Shown one piece after another: positions 21,446 through 32,633 of a DNA stretch of 64,000 nt. Source of the DNA: an uncultured Coxiella sp. (GTDB lineage: Bacteria; Pseudomonadota; Gammaproteobacteria; Coxiellales; Coxiellaceae). Each line of letters starts with the position of its first letter. Positions within the stretch are counted from its first letter, which is position 1. The notes under the pieces are model-generated. The model made no database searches. It had not been told where the DNA came from and saw only the letters and a program-made list of their open reading frames with translations. The DNA lies in the NCBI GenBank assembly GCA_902623005.1, contig CACNSC010000009.1, positions 18,424-82,423 on the forward strand, written 5' to 3'. Both the position numbers and the translations under genes were made by a program.

Positions 21446-21574
21446 CTAGACTTCCGTGACTTTCTGTTGGCTGTTATACCAAGTGTCATGCACAACTTTA
21501 GCAGTGATAAAGTCGTTGGCGCGCAGGTGCTTATAAACTTGTTGCTTGAGCTCGTTGGGAAGATCTGAGTACAT
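21446..21574 (-). CDS. 42-aa F-box-like mini-protein (candidate)
   Basis: Hand translation MYSDLPNELKQQVYKHLRANDFITAKVVHDTWYNSQQKVTEV*; GGAG about 8 nt upstream of ATG; TTGAAA...TATACT promoter-like sequence upstream. Confidence 0.55.
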   Translation of the reverse strand: MYSDLPNELKQQVYKHLRANDFITAKVVHDTWYNSQQKVTEV

Positions 21575-21897
21575 GATATTATCTCCAGTATAAAATTTTG
21601 TATAAAACAATTTCAAAAGAAACAGTATAGGCCTTGAGTTGATGTTCGCGTGTAAGCTATTTGCTGCAGCCTGCTATGGAGAACGGCCATAAAATTGTTG
21701 GTTTTTAGCGCAAGATCAGATCTTATCTAACAAAAATTTGTCATTATTTTGTCAAAGTTCAATACTTTGTAAATTGTGGTGAATCAAGGGCTTTTTTTTT
21801 TGACTTTAGGTGATACAGGTCTATAATTCCTGTGAAATACTGATTTATTTTTGATCACTCGTGTAAGCGATAACATACAATCCAATAAGGAGGCTGC

Positions 21898-22269
21898 ATG
21901 CAACCTAGGCCTGTGAATCATAATCCGCTCAAGTATAAATTTCCCATTACAGCTATCGCGTCAATTGGCCATCGTATCTCCGGTATTTTGTTGTTCATTG
22001 CAATTCCATTTGCATTGGCTGCGTTGCCATCACTGAAAGGTACAGAAGAAAATTTTAACCAACTTGCCAGTAGCGTCTCTGGCATCGGTGGCATTTTACT
22101 ATGGTTATTTCTCGGCGCGCTGTTCTATCATTTACTAGCCGGTATCCGCCACCTGATCATGGATTGCGGTATCGGTGAAACAAAGCAGGTCGCCAAGGTG
22201 ACAGCTTGGGGATTGTTGTTGTGTGAGGCACTATTGTTAATCGCTATCGGAGTCTTGATATGGGTTTGA
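21898..22269 (+). CDS. sdhC: Succinate dehydrogenase cytochrome b556 subunit
   Basis: RPVNHNPLKYKFPITAIASIGHRISGILLF motif; first gene of sdh cluster. Confidence 0.95.
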   Translation: MQPRPVNHNPLKYKFPITAIASIGHRISGILLFIAIPFALAALPSLKGTEENFNQLASSVSGIGGILLWLFLGALFYHLLAGIRHLIMDCGIGETKQVAKVTAWGLLLCEALLLIAIGVLIWV

Positions 22270-22601
22270 AAAAGAATCATCGTGGGTTTCATGATTGGCT
22301 AGTCCAGCGAAGCTCTGCAATTGTCATTAGTTTGTATTCACTGTGGATACTTATATATTGTATCGCTCACATCGGCGATTTACATACCTTTGTCTTTTGG
22401 AATAACTTGGTCTCTGGTTTTTTCTTTAAGGCCACTACTCTAGTCGTTCTGATTACTATTCTTGCGCATTCATCAATAGGTCTGTGGACTGTAGTTACTG
22501 ATTACATTCCACGCGGTTTTCTATCAACACTGTTTATTATGGTTATTACAGCGTTGTTAATTATCTATTTACTTTGGGGTTTTTACGCCATCATTGTTTG
22601 A
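22260..22601 (+). CDS. sdhD: Succinate dehydrogenase membrane anchor subunit
   Basis: Small 3-TM protein overlapping sdhC, upstream of sdhA. Confidence 0.92.
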   Translation: MGLKKNHRGFHDWLVQRSSAIVISLYSLWILIYCIAHIGDLHTFVFWNNLVSGFFFKATTLVVLITILAHSSIGLWTVVTDYIPRGFLSTLFIMVITALLIIYLLWGFYAIIV

Positions 22602-22638
22602 TCATGAGGGTATTCAGTCATTTTAAGAGGTAACGTAC

Positions 22639-24399
22639 ATGACTATTCCAGTTAAAGAATTCGATGCAGTAATTGTTGGTGCTGGTGGCGCGGGTATGAG
22701 AGCCGCCCTTGAGCTTGCAAAGTCTGACAGTAATGTTGCTGTTATCTCTAAGGTCTATCCCACTCGATCCCACACAGTTTCAGCTCAAGGCGGAATCGCC
22801 GCAGCATTAGGTAACGTCATGGAGGACAAATGGGAATGGCACATGTATGACTGTGTCATGGGAGCAGATTCTTTAGGTGATCAAGATGCAATTGAATATA
22901 TGTGTCAGAATGCGCCACCAGCGATCATTGAGCTTGAGCACATGGGTATGCCATTCTCTCGATTAGAGAACGGCAAGATCTACCAACGTGCATTCGGCGG
23001 ACACACCATTAATTTTGGTCAAGAGATCGGTCGTCGCACCTGTGCGGCAGCGGATCGTACCGGTCACGCGATGCTGCATGTTCTGTTTCAGCAGAATATC
23101 CAAGCCAACACCAATTTCTTTGATGAATGGTTTGTGCTAGACCTAGTGCATGCCGAGAATGGTGGGATTGCTGGCGTCATCGCAATTTGTATGGAAACCT
23201 CTGAAGTCGTTTTCTTTAAATCAAAAGCAACTGTTCTAGCCACCGGTGGTGGTGGTCGTATCTTTAGAAGCACGACTAACGCCTACATCAATACAGGTGA
23301 TGGCATGGGGCTTGTATTAAGAGCGGGATTACCTTTACAAGATATGGAGTTCTGGCAGTTTCATCCTACAGGTCTATACGGTACAGGTTGCTTGATGACA
23401 GAAGGTTGTCGCGGTGAAGGTGGCTACCTAATCAATAAAAATGGTGAGCGTTACATGGAGCGCTATTCACCTCACCTGAAAGATTTGGACTGTCGCGACT
23501 TTGTCTCTCGCTCGTCACTGGAAGAAATTGCTGCGGGTAATGGTTGTGGTCCTAAGCAAGATCACGTCTTATTGAAACTGGATCATCTAGGCGAAGATGT
23601 TTTGAACGAACGTTTACCCGGGATTTTGGAAATCGCGCGAGTTTTTGCCAACGTTGACCCGGTCAAAGAGCCTGTACCTGTGTTGCCAACCTGCCACTAT
23701 CAAATGGGAGGTATTCCCACAACATTCAATGGAGAGGTGTTGACTGTTGACAAGAACGGTAAAGACCAAGTTATTCCCGGATTATTCGCTGCCGGTGAAT
23801 GTGCCTGTGTTTCTGTGCATGGCGCCAATCGATTAGGCACCAACTCTTTATTGGATTTAGTGGTATTTGGTCGTTCTGTTGGTTTGTTCCTCAAAGATAA
23901 AATTAAGAATGACTATGATTATTCGCAAGAAGATTCTGCTGCGATCGATGCTGCAATGTCACGTCTCAATCGCTGGCGTGATCCATCCAATACAGAAGAT
24001 CCGTATGAGATTCGTGCGCGTATTAAAGATATCATGCAAGAAAGTTTTGGTGTGTTCCGTGATTATGAGCCTATGAAAAAAGGTCTGGAGGAACTTGAGG
24101 AATTAGAGCAACGTCTACAAAAAGCAAAGCTGCATGATACTTCCAAGGTATTCAATACCACACAATTTGAGATGTTTGAGCTGGATAACATGATGGCAAC
24201 AGCGCTTGCGACTGCTCGTTCTTCATTTCACCGCACGGAGAGTCGTGGTGCGCATTCTCGAATTGATTTTCCTGATCGTGATGACAAACATTGGTTACAT
24301 CACACTGTCTATTTTGATGATAAGCGCTTTACCAAGCGCGAGGTCAATATGCAACCCAAAGACATCGAGCCATTTCCAGTCAAGGAAAGAGAACATTAA
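22639..24399 (+). CDS. sdhA: Succinate dehydrogenase flavoprotein subunit
   Basis: [35 protein letters not shown] motifs. Confidence 0.98.
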   Translation: MTIPVKEFDAVIVGAGGAGMRAALELAKSDSNVAVISKVYPTRSHTVSAQGGIAAALGNVMEDKWEWHMYDCVMGADSLGDQDAIEYMCQNAPPAIIELEHMGMPFSRLENGKIYQRAFGGHTINFGQEIGRRTCAAADRTGHAMLHVLFQQNIQANTNFFDEWFVLDLVHAENGGIAGVIAICMETSEVVFFKSKATVLATGGGGRIFRSTTNAYINTGDGMGLVLRAGLPLQDMEFWQFHPTGLYGTGCLMTEGCRGEGGYLINKNGERYMERYSPHLKDLDCRDFVSRSSLEEIAAGNGCGPKQDHVLLKLDHLGEDVLNERLPGILEIARVFANVDPVKEPVPVLPTCHYQMGGIPTTFNGEVLTVDKNGKDQVIPGLFAAGECACVSVHGANRLGTNSLLDLVVFGRSVGLFLKDKIKNDYDYSQEDSAAIDAAMSRLNRWRDPSNTEDPYEIRARIKDIMQESFGVFRDYEPMKKGLEELEELEQRLQKAKLHDTSKVFNTTQFEMFELDNMMATALATARSSFHRTESRGAHSRIDFPDRDDKHWLHHTVYFDDKRFTKREVNMQPKDIEPFPVKEREH

Positions 24400-24414
24400 T
24401 TAAGGGGTGTTGTT

Positions 24415-25143
24415 ATGAGAGAAAGTAGTCGACAACTGATTTTTCAAATCTACCGGTTTGATCCTGAGCAAGAAAAAAAGCCAGAGATGAAGATCTATAA
24501 CGTTAATACCCGTGATTTTGAGGGTGAAATGCTACTTCATGCGGTAGAGCACATTAAAGAAGCGCTTGACCCAACATTAGGCTTTCGTCGTTCGTGTCGC
24601 GAAGGCGTTTGTGGCTCTGATGGTATGAATATTAATGGCCAAAATGGTTTAGCGTGCGTCACTAAGTTAGTTGATCTACCCGATCGTATTACCTTGCAGC
24701 CGTTACCTGGCTTGCCGGTCATTAAAGACCTGATTGTCGATATGGAAGGATTTTTTGCTCACTACAAGTCAGTTCAACCTTACCTTAAAAATGATATGCC
24801 ACCACCACAAGAGGAACGGTTACAAACACCTGAGCAACGTGCCAAATTAGACGGGCTTTATGAATGTATTCTCTGTGCCTGTTGCACCAGCTCCTGTCCA
24901 TCCTTCTGGTGGAACCCGGATAAATTTTACGGTCCTGCAGCATTGTTGGCATCGTATCGCTTCATTGCAGACTCTCGAGATACTGCTGATGATGAGCGTT
25001 TGGAAGATTTCAAGGATCCTTGGAAAGTCAATCGTTGTCGTACGATTATGAACTGTACCAGTGCCTGTCCGAAGAGCCTTAATCCAACCCATGCGATTGG
25101 TAAAATAAAGCAAAAAATGTTAACCCACACTTTTAAGAAATGA
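24415..25143 (+). CDS. sdhB: Succinate dehydrogenase iron-sulfur subunit
   Basis: SCREGVCGSDGMNING, CILCACCTSSCPSFWWN, CTSACPKSLNP motifs. Confidence 0.98.
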   Translation: MRESSRQLIFQIYRFDPEQEKKPEMKIYNVNTRDFEGEMLLHAVEHIKEALDPTLGFRRSCREGVCGSDGMNINGQNGLACVTKLVDLPDRITLQPLPGLPVIKDLIVDMEGFFAHYKSVQPYLKNDMPPPQEERLQTPEQRAKLDGLYECILCACCTSSCPSFWWNPDKFYGPAALLASYRFIADSRDTADDERLEDFKDPWKVNRCRTIMNCTSACPKSLNPTHAIGKIKQKMLTHTFKK

Positions 25144-25153
25144 GTTCTTAAGC

Positions 25154-28003
25154 ATGAAAGCAAAGCAAGTCCGATCAACGGCAGAGTTTGGTCAATCCTC
25201 ATATTTGTCTGGCGAAAATGATTATATTGAATCCTTGTATGAGGATTTTTTATTTGATCCCATGAGTGTCGATGATGACTGGCGTCGGTATTTTGAATCT
25301 ATCAATAATCAATCATCTTCAGACGTTTCTCATGCCGAAATTCGTCACCGTATCAAGCAAGCTTCGGCTCATCCTGGGGGTTACGTACAAGCTGCAGCGA
25401 GCGAAGGTCAAGAATCAGTTGATAATTTAATCAACGCATTTCGAAACTTTGGTCGCTTCCAAGCAAATTTGGATCCACTTGGTGCCGGAGCTTATTATAA
25501 AGAAGACCAACGTTTAACGCTCAAGTATCACCAACTCAATGATGCTGATCTAACAAAGACTTTTTCCACTCGTAATGTTTTGCCCAAAGAAAAGGCAACA
25601 TTATCTGAAATATGGACAGCTTTAAATACGATTTATTGTGGCACGGTTGGTGTCGAAGTGATGCATCTTGAATCAGATATTGAACAGCAATGGCTAATTG
25701 AACAGATAGAGAGTCCCGACTTCTATAAAGATTTTGATAATGAAAAATTAATTAGGATTTGGGAAGCGTTATCACTCTCTGAGGATTTCGAGAAATATTT
25801 GGATGTTAAATACCCTGGGCAAAAGCGTTTTTCATTGGAAGGCTTAGAGACAGTCATCCCCATGTTGCATGAGCTAACTCACGAAGCTAAATCGCATGGA
25901 TTTGAAGAAGTTAAAATCGGGATGGCTCATCGCGGCCGTCTCAATGTTCTGGTTAACGTACTTGGTCAGCCACCACGTGCGCTATACCAAATTTTTGATG
26001 GTAATGTTGAGCACGGCAACTTATCCGGTGACGTCAAATATCATCAAGGTTATTCCAGTGACGTGGTTACTCCGTCAGGCTCTATTCATCTATCCATGAT
26101 GTTTAATCCATCTCATCTTGAATTTGTTAATCCTGTTGCTATGGGCGCAGCTCGTGCAAAGCAAGATTGTTTCAAAGATAAAATTGAATCGGACTATACC
26201 TTACTCGTGCTGTTACACGGCGATGCTGCTTTTGTGGGGCAGGGCGTTGTTGCTGAATCACTGAACATGTCAAAAACACGCGCATATGATATCGGTGGTA
26301 CCATCCATATCATTACTAATAACCAAGTCGGTTTTACTACCCATAATAGTCATGATTCAAGAACATCGTTTTATTGTACAGGTCCGGCAAAAGCGATTGA
26401 TGCACCAATCTTTCACGTTAATGCCGATGATCCTATTATGGCAGTTAAGTTATTGCGCTTAGCTTTCCAGTACAGACAACGTTTTGAAAAAGACGTTGTG
26501 ATTGATTTGATCGGTTTTAGGCGCCATGGCCATCAAGAGGTCGATGAACCCAGAACGACTCAGCCTATGATGTATAAATTAGTTGATCAGCATCCAGGAA
26601 TACGATCTTTATTTTCTAATAAGTTGATCAAAGCTAATATCATTTCAGAGTCAATGGTAGACGAGAAGCATAATAAGACTCGCGATCGTTTAGATTCAGG
26701 TGAATCATTAATTGACACGGTTCCCAACAGGCCATCGGCAGATTTTGAAATCAATTGGGCGCCTTATTTTCATCAAGAATGGGACACGCACGCAGATACT
26801 ACTGTTGCTCAAGATGCGTTACATTCTTTGGGCGAAGCGCTCTCGCAATTACCTGACAATTTCTCGTTGCATCGCAATGTTAAAAAGATCATGGATTCAC
26901 GTTTAGCAATGTCGAAAGGTGAGATGGCATTAGATTGGGGTATGGGTGAAACCCTAGCTTATGCGTCTTTGCTTAAAGATGGGTTTGACGTTCGTTTGGT
27001 TGGTGAGGATGCGCGTCGCGGTACTTTTTTTCATCGTCATGCCACTGTGTTTGATCAAAATGATGGGCTTGAGTATTCACCGCTACTGAAACTTGCAGAA
27101 AATTGTAACGTTTCATTTACCAACTGCGATTCAATGCTGTCTGAAACCGGGGCGTTAGGTTTTGAATACGGTTATTCAATGACAAACCCAAAAGCTCTAG
27201 TGCTCTGGGAAGCGCAATTTGGTGATTTTGCGAATGTGGCACAAGTGATTATCGATCAGTTTATTTCTTCTGCGTGGCAAAAATGGCAGCGTTTAAGCGG
27301 TCTAGTCATGTTATTGCCGCACGGTTATGAGGGTATGGGCCCAGAGCATTCATCAGCACGTCTTGAGCGTTATTTGCAATTGTCGGCCCAGGGTAATTTA
27401 CAAGTCTGTGTGCCCACAACACCGTCTCAAATTTTTCATTTGCTTCGACGTCAAATGATTCGCTCTTACCGAGTGCCACTGATTGTGATGACACCAAAGA
27501 GTTTATTGCGTCACAAGCTCGCAGTTTCCTCCTTGACGGATCTATCTCAAGGCCATTTTTATCCAGTCTTGCCTGAGATTGATCAACAAGATAAATCAGC
27601 AGTGACACGCTTAATTGTATGCAGTGGTAAGGTGTATTATGAATTGCTTCAAAAACGCAGAGAGCATGAACTCAATCATATTGCTATCGTTAGAGTCGAA
27701 CAGTTGTACCCTTTTCCATATGACGACATAAAAAAACTTTTGGATGAATATCCTAACCTTAAAGAGCTTGAATGGTGTCAGGAAGAACCAAAAAATCAGG
27801 GTGCGTGGTTCCTAGTCAGAAGCCGATTCGAAAAATTTTTATCGTCCAACGTGCGATTAGTTTATTCATGCCGTGTCCCGATGGCTGCACCATCTGCAGG
27901 GCATGCAGCAATGTTTAAAAAACATCAAGCTGAAGTCATTAATCGGGCGTTGAGTTTGGAAGGATTTGAGCCGCACGTTGTTGGCTCAATGCAAGGCGAA
28001 TAA
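25154..28003 (+). CDS. sucA: 2-oxoglutarate dehydrogenase E1
   Basis: GMAHRGRLNVLVNVLGQPP, EYGYSMTNPKALVLWEAQFGDFAN motifs. Confidence 0.98.
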   Translation: MKAKQVRSTAEFGQSSYLSGENDYIESLYEDFLFDPMSVDDDWRRYFESINNQSSSDVSHAEIRHRIKQASAHPGGYVQAAASEGQESVDNLINAFRNFGRFQANLDPLGAGAYYKEDQRLTLKYHQLNDADLTKTFSTRNVLPKEKATLSEIWTALNTIYCGTVGVEVMHLESDIEQQWLIEQIESPDFYKDFDNEKLIRIWEALSLSEDFEKYLDVKYPGQKRFSLEGLETVIPMLHELTHEAKSHGFEEVKIGMAHRGRLNVLVNVLGQPPRALYQIFDGNVEHGNLSGDVKYHQGYSSDVVTPSGSIHLSMMFNPSHLEFVNPVAMGAARAKQDCFKDKIESDYTLLVLLHGDAAFVGQGVVAESLNMSKTRAYDIGGTIHIITNNQVGFTTHNSHDSRTSFYCTGPAKAIDAPIFHVNADDPIMAVKLLRLAFQYRQRFEKDVVIDLIGFRRHGHQEVDEPRTTQPMMYKLVDQHPGIRSLFSNKLIKANIISESMVDEKHNKTRDRLDSGESLIDTVPNRPSADFEINWAPYFHQEWDTHADTTVAQDALHSLGEALSQLPDNFSLHRNVKKIMDSRLAMSKGEMALDWGMGETLAYASLLKDGFDVRLVGEDARRGTFFHRHATVFDQNDGLEYSPLLKLAENCNVSFTNCDSMLSETGALGFEYGYSMTNPKALVLWEAQFGDFANVAQVIIDQFISSAWQKWQRLSGLVMLLPHGYEGMGPEHSSARLERYLQLSAQGNLQVCVPTTPSQIFHLLRRQMIRSYRVPLIVMTPKSLLRHKLAVSSLTDLSQGHFYPVLPEIDQQDKSAVTRLIVCSGKVYYELLQKRREHELNHIAIVRVEQLYPFPYDDIKKLLDEYPNLKELEWCQEEPKNQGAWFLVRSRFEKFLSSNVRLVYSCRVPMAAPSAGHAAMFKKHQAEVINRALSLEGFEPHVVGSMQGE

Positions 28004-28043
28004 TATTGAATAGATTAAGTGTAATTTTAAAAGAGGAAAGAAA

Positions 28044-29231
28044 ATGAGTATTGAGATCAAAGTCCCAGCATTACCTGAGTCGGTGGCTGATGCCAATGTT
28101 GCTAAGTGGTATAAAAAAGCCGGTGACCCAGTTGCAAGGGATGAGAACTTAGTTGATCTAGAAACCGATAAAATTATGCTTGAAGTGCCTGCGCCGCAGT
28201 CAGGTGTTTTAAAAGAGATATTTCATACAGAAGGTGAAACTGTCACTGCCGATCAAGTACTGGCAATGATTGAAGAGGGTGAGGTAGCTGCTGAACCCGC
28301 TGCGACAGAGTCGACGCCGACTGAGGATGCGGTGCAGCAAACACAATCAACAGCCCAAGTTGCTCCAGCGCAGCAAGCGTCTGATTCTCAGCCATCATTG
28401 AGTCCCTCGGCACGTCGTGCTGCTGCAGAAACTGGTGTCGATGTGTCTCAGGTGTCGGGCACTGGAAGAGACGGTCGTATTACGCGCGAAGACGTGCTTG
28501 CCACTGAGTCTAAACCAACTGTTACTGGTCTTCGTGCTGAAGAGCGTGTTGCGATGTCTCGTCTGCGTGCACGTGTTGCTGAACGCTTGGTCGAGGTGCA
28601 ACAGAGTGCTGCGATATTAACGACTTTTAATGAAGTCAATATGAAGCCAGTAATGGATCTGCGTAACAAATATAAAGAGGCGTTTGAAAAAACTCATGGT
28701 GTAAGACTCGGCTTTATGTCTTTTTTCACAAAAGCTGCTGTCGAGGCCTTGAAGCGTTTCCCGGCGGTTAATGCTTCCATCGATGGATCTGATATTATTT
28801 ATCATCACTTCTATGATGTCGGTATTGCGATCGGTAGTGAGCGCGGATTAGTGGTGCCGATTTTGCGAAACACGGAAAATATGTCGATGGCTGATATCGA
28901 GCAGGGGATTCGTGATTATGCTGGTAAAGCGAAATCTGGCAAGATTGCACTAGAAGACATGCAAGGTGGAACTTTTACCATTACCAATGGTGGTGTATTT
29001 GGTTCAATGCTATCAACGCCAATTATCAATCCACCACAAACTGCAATCCTAGGCATGCATAACATTGTAGAGCGTCCTATTGTTGAAAATGGTGAGATCG
29101 TTGCGCGCCCTGTGATGTATTTGGCACTATCATACGACCACCGAGTCATCGATGGTCGTGAGTCGGTATTATTCTTGAAAACGATCAAAGATTTAATCGA
29201 AGATCCCTCACGTTTGTTGCTCGCGGTATAA
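28044..29231 (+). CDS. sucB: Dihydrolipoyllysine-residue succinyltransferase (E2)
   Basis: Lipoyl domain [20 protein letters not shown]-terminal [15 protein letters not shown]. Confidence 0.98.
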   Translation: MSIEIKVPALPESVADANVAKWYKKAGDPVARDENLVDLETDKIMLEVPAPQSGVLKEIFHTEGETVTADQVLAMIEEGEVAAEPAATESTPTEDAVQQTQSTAQVAPAQQASDSQPSLSPSARRAAAETGVDVSQVSGTGRDGRITREDVLATESKPTVTGLRAEERVAMSRLRARVAERLVEVQQSAAILTTFNEVNMKPVMDLRNKYKEAFEKTHGVRLGFMSFFTKAAVEALKRFPAVNASIDGSDIIYHHFYDVGIAIGSERGLVVPILRNTENMSMADIEQGIRDYAGKAKSGKIALEDMQGGTFTITNGGVFGSMLSTPIINPPQTAILGMHNIVERPIVENGEIVARPVMYLALSYDHRVIDGRESVLFLKTIKDLIEDPSRLLLAV

Positions 29232-29249
29232 CGAATTTTTTTAGGTGTG

Positions 29250-29283
29250 CCACTAATGAGCTTATGCTCGTTAGTGGTTTTTT
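29250..29283 (+). terminator. Rho-independent terminator between sucB and sucC
   Basis: CCACTAATGAGC-TTAT-GCTCGTTAGTGG followed by TTTTTT; 12-bp stem with one G-U pair. Confidence 0.85.
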
Positions 29284-29310
29284 ATAATTAACATTCAGTA
29301 GAGAGATAAT

Positions 29311-30471
29311 ATGAATTTACATGAATATCAAGCTAAGGCGTTGTTGCAAAAGTACGGTGTAGTGACTCCTAAGAGTGAAGTCATTTCGACGCCAGAAGAG
29401 GCTATTAGTGCAGCTAACCAATTAGGCGGTGATACATTTGTTGTTAAAGCTCAAGTGCATGCCGGTGGTCGAGGTAAAGCCGGTGGTGTCAAAATAGTAA
29501 AAGGTAAAGACGCGCTTTTAGAGGCTGTTAAGTCTTTGTTGGGTACACGCTTGGTTACATTCCAAACCGATGAGCACGGCCAACCGGTCAATCAATTGCT
29601 GATTGAAGAGCCCTCAGATATCGATCGTGAACTATACCTTGGTGCGGTAGTGGATAGAGCTACGCAGCGTATTGTTTTCATGGCCTCTACCGAAGGTGGA
29701 ATGGACATTGAAGAAGTAGCCGAACACACGCCTGAAAAAATTGTCAAAGTGGTGGTTGATCCAACCGTTGGAATGCAACCATTCCAATGTCGTCAAATGT
29801 TTTTTGCATTAAATCTTGATGTCAGTTTGATGCGTGAATTCACTAAAATTGTCATGGGTTTGTATCAGTTATTTGTTGAATGCGATCTAGGCTTGATTGA
29901 AATCAACCCATTAGTCTTGACCAAAGACGGACGTTTGATTTGTCTGGATGGTAAAATGAACGTTGATGAAAGTGCATTGTATCGTCTGCCGAAGATTCGT
30001 GACATGCGTGATACCTCGCAAGAAGATGAGCGTGAAACCAAAGCGCATCAGTGGGAGCTTAATTACATTGCTCTAGACGGTAAAATTGGTTGCATGGTAA
30101 ACGGGGCTGGTCTTGCTATGGCAACCATGGACCTAATCAAGCTGTGTGGTGGTGAACCGGCTAACTTTCTTGATGTGGGCGGTGGCGCAACTCGAGAGCG
30201 AGTAACTGAAGCCTTTAAAATCATTGTTTCTGACTCTAATGTTAAAGGTATTTTCGTCAATATCTTTGGTGGTATTGTGCGTTGTGACCTAATTGCAGAC
30301 GGTATTATTGCTGCAGTGTCTGATGTTGGTATTGATGTGCCGGTAGTAGTGCGTCTAGAAGGTAACAATGCAGATCTAGGTGCGAAGAAATTAGCTGATT
30401 GTGAATTTAATATCATTCCAGCTGACGGCTTTACTGATGGTGCTAAACGTATCGTCGAATTGGTTAACTAA
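29311..30471 (+). CDS. sucC: Succinyl-CoA synthetase beta subunit
   Basis: [29 protein letters not shown]. Confidence 0.98.
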   Translation: MNLHEYQAKALLQKYGVVTPKSEVISTPEEAISAANQLGGDTFVVKAQVHAGGRGKAGGVKIVKGKDALLEAVKSLLGTRLVTFQTDEHGQPVNQLLIEEPSDIDRELYLGAVVDRATQRIVFMASTEGGMDIEEVAEHTPEKIVKVVVDPTVGMQPFQCRQMFFALNLDVSLMREFTKIVMGLYQLFVECDLGLIEINPLVLTKDGRLICLDGKMNVDESALYRLPKIRDMRDTSQEDERETKAHQWELNYIALDGKIGCMVNGAGLAMATMDLIKLCGGEPANFLDVGGGATRERVTEAFKIIVSDSNVKGIFVNIFGGIVRCDLIADGIIAAVSDVGIDVPVVVRLEGNNADLGAKKLADCEFNIIPADGFTDGAKRIVELVN

Positions 30472-30485
30472 GAGGGCTTCAATTC

Positions 30486-31367
30486 ATGAGTATTTTAATT
30501 AATAAAGACACGAAAGTAATCTGTCAGGGCTTTACCGGAAAGCAAGGTACTTTGCACTCTGAGCAAGCGATTGCTTATGGCACTCAGATGGTTGGTGGTG
30601 TGACACCTGGTAAGGGCGGCACTGAGCATTTGGGTTTGCCGGTATTTGATAGCGTGAAAGATGCAGTTGAAGCAACTGGTGCAACTGCTTCTGTGATCTA
30701 CGTACCAGCGGCTTTTTGTAAAGATTCTATTATTGAGGCCGTTGATGCTGGTATTGAACTGGTAGTTTGTATTACAGAAGGTATTCCTGTACTAGACATG
30801 ATGGCAGTTAAAGCCTACATGCAAAATCACACAGCGCGTTTAATTGGACCTAACTGTCCTGGTGTTATTACGCCTGGTGAATGTAAAATTGGTATTATGC
30901 CTGGCCATATTCATCAGCCCGGTAAGGTCGGTATTGTTTCACGGTCTGGTACGTTAACTTATGAAGCCGTCCATCAAACTACAAGTTTGGGTTTTGGTCA
31001 GAGTACTTGTGTTGGAATTGGTGGTGATCCGATTCCAGGTACTAGCTTTATTGATGTATTGGCTATGTTTCAAGATGATGATCAAACCGAAGCCATTATC
31101 ATGGTGGGTGAAATTGGTGGTTCAGCCGAAGAAGAAGCTGCGGCATTTATTAAGTCTCACGTAACTAAGCCGGTGGTTTCATACATTGCGGGTGTCACTG
31201 CTCCTCCGGGTAAGCGCATGGGGCATGCAGGTGCCATCATTGCTGGTGGTAAGGGTACGGCAGCAGAGAAGTTTGCTGCATTAGAAGATGCGGGTGTGCA
31301 CGTGGTTAAATCACCTGCAGAAATTGGTCAAGGGATAGCGCACGTTATGGGCGTCACCGTCGATTAA
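30486..31367 (+). CDS. sucD: Succinyl-CoA synthetase alpha subunit
   Basis: [50 protein letters not shown]. Confidence 0.98.
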   Translation: MSILINKDTKVICQGFTGKQGTLHSEQAIAYGTQMVGGVTPGKGGTEHLGLPVFDSVKDAVEATGATASVIYVPAAFCKDSIIEAVDAGIELVVCITEGIPVLDMMAVKAYMQNHTARLIGPNCPGVITPGECKIGIMPGHIHQPGKVGIVSRSGTLTYEAVHQTTSLGFGQSTCVGIGGDPIPGTSFIDVLAMFQDDDQTEAIIMVGEIGGSAEEEAAAFIKSHVTKPVVSYIAGVTAPPGKRMGHAGAIIAGGKGTAAEKFAALEDAGVHVVKSPAEIGQGIAHVMGVTVD

Positions 31368-31761
31368 TCAAAGATCTGTTTTCCCTATGCTGTCATCCGT
31401 ACGGCATAGGGGAACAATGAAGTTTTATCAAACTCCCGAGTAAGATGCAGACACTCAGCCTTGCTGTTCTATGCGGGTCTCTATCAAATTGCTAATTGCG
31501 TAATAACTTAAATCTGAAGTGCATCTTGTCTTTAATTTTAGCCTTTAATGATTGAACCAGCCGGAATGGTTTCATCATTTCACACGCTCTCATTATCGCA
31601 TCGATTCACTGTCTGGTTGTTATCAACATCGCCTTACTACAACGCAATAATCTACATACTTTCATTGTCTTATCCCCTATCTTATGAATTTCTCAGCAGC
31701 GGGATGTTGCGTCGTCTATAATTAATTTGTTGTTGCGGGCTTAGCCATTGTGGGGTGTTAA

Positions 31762-32286
31762 ATGAGAAAGCAGTCGGTTGAATGGTATCAGCATCATTTT
31801 GATGAAGTGATGCATGAAATTTATACCAAAAGTGCTAATGATCAACATTTTCATATCGCTATTGATCCAGTTACGTTGGATGATCCTAAGTCGAAGTTGG
31901 CACTGAATGAGATTAAATCATTAGTACTCTATGCCGTTTATTTTATGATTAGTACCTATCTGGAGATTTATCCTAGCAAACAGCGCTTGTGGCAGAAAAT
32001 ACTAGGTGTGCAAACTGAGGATTTAATGTGGCAGATTGATTATGCCGTGATGAACAGCGCCGCTCACCGACGCTCTGATGATAGCGACCCTATTGATGCT
32101 TGTGTTCAAGAGGTCATTCGTATGATAGAAGCGAAAGCAAACAAGGCTATGCGCAAACCCGACTTGCCTGAACACAAAGCCTTTTTGAATTGTGTAAAAG
32201 CGATTTACCAGAAGACCCGTCAGCTGCAATGGCAATTTAGCGCGGACTTTATTGCTCGTTTATTTGGTCATGAACAGGACCTGTGA
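31762..32286 (+). CDS. Hypothetical helical protein, 174 aa
   Basis: Uninterrupted ORF with protein-like composition; no family recognised. Confidence 0.55.
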   Translation: MRKQSVEWYQHHFDEVMHEIYTKSANDQHFHIAIDPVTLDDPKSKLALNEIKSLVLYAVYFMISTYLEIYPSKQRLWQKILGVQTEDLMWQIDYAVMNSAAHRRSDDSDPIDACVQEVIRMIEAKANKAMRKPDLPEHKAFLNCVKAIYQKTRQLQWQFSADFIARLFGHEQDL

Positions 32287-32569
32287 CCGTCTACAAATTA
32301 AAGTTATTTGACTGCGTAAGCTAGGTTGCTGTTATTGGAGTAGCAGAATTTTTTCAGATAAACCTTATTTTTTAGATGTTAGTATTTTGGTATGACTTTT
32401 ATAGTTTTTCTTGAATTCGTGTTTGAGTTGATTGATACCACGCATAAAGCAGCGGTTGTTATTGCGATTAGATTGATGTGGATTCAAATAAGCAAACTGC
32501 TGTATTTTTTTATCATGACCCTCATCACGTTTCCTCAAACGTTACCGATGTTTTGCTCATGTTTAGATA

Positions 32570-32602
32570 CAAAAAAACCACCGTATGGGTGGTTTTTTAT
32601 AA
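32570..32602. terminator. Bidirectional-looking terminator AAAAAACCACC-gtat-GGGTGGTTTTTT
   Basis: GC stem flanked by A-run and T-run. Confidence 0.75.
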
Positions 32603-32633
32603 CAGGCTGATTAATCGATAACGTTGATTGGTA

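Noticed and set aside
21371-21568. 65-aa plus-strand ORF downstream of trmL
   Set aside because: It is antisense to the better supported F-box-like mini-ORF, which has an SD and promoter; no RBS seen for the plus-strand ORF.
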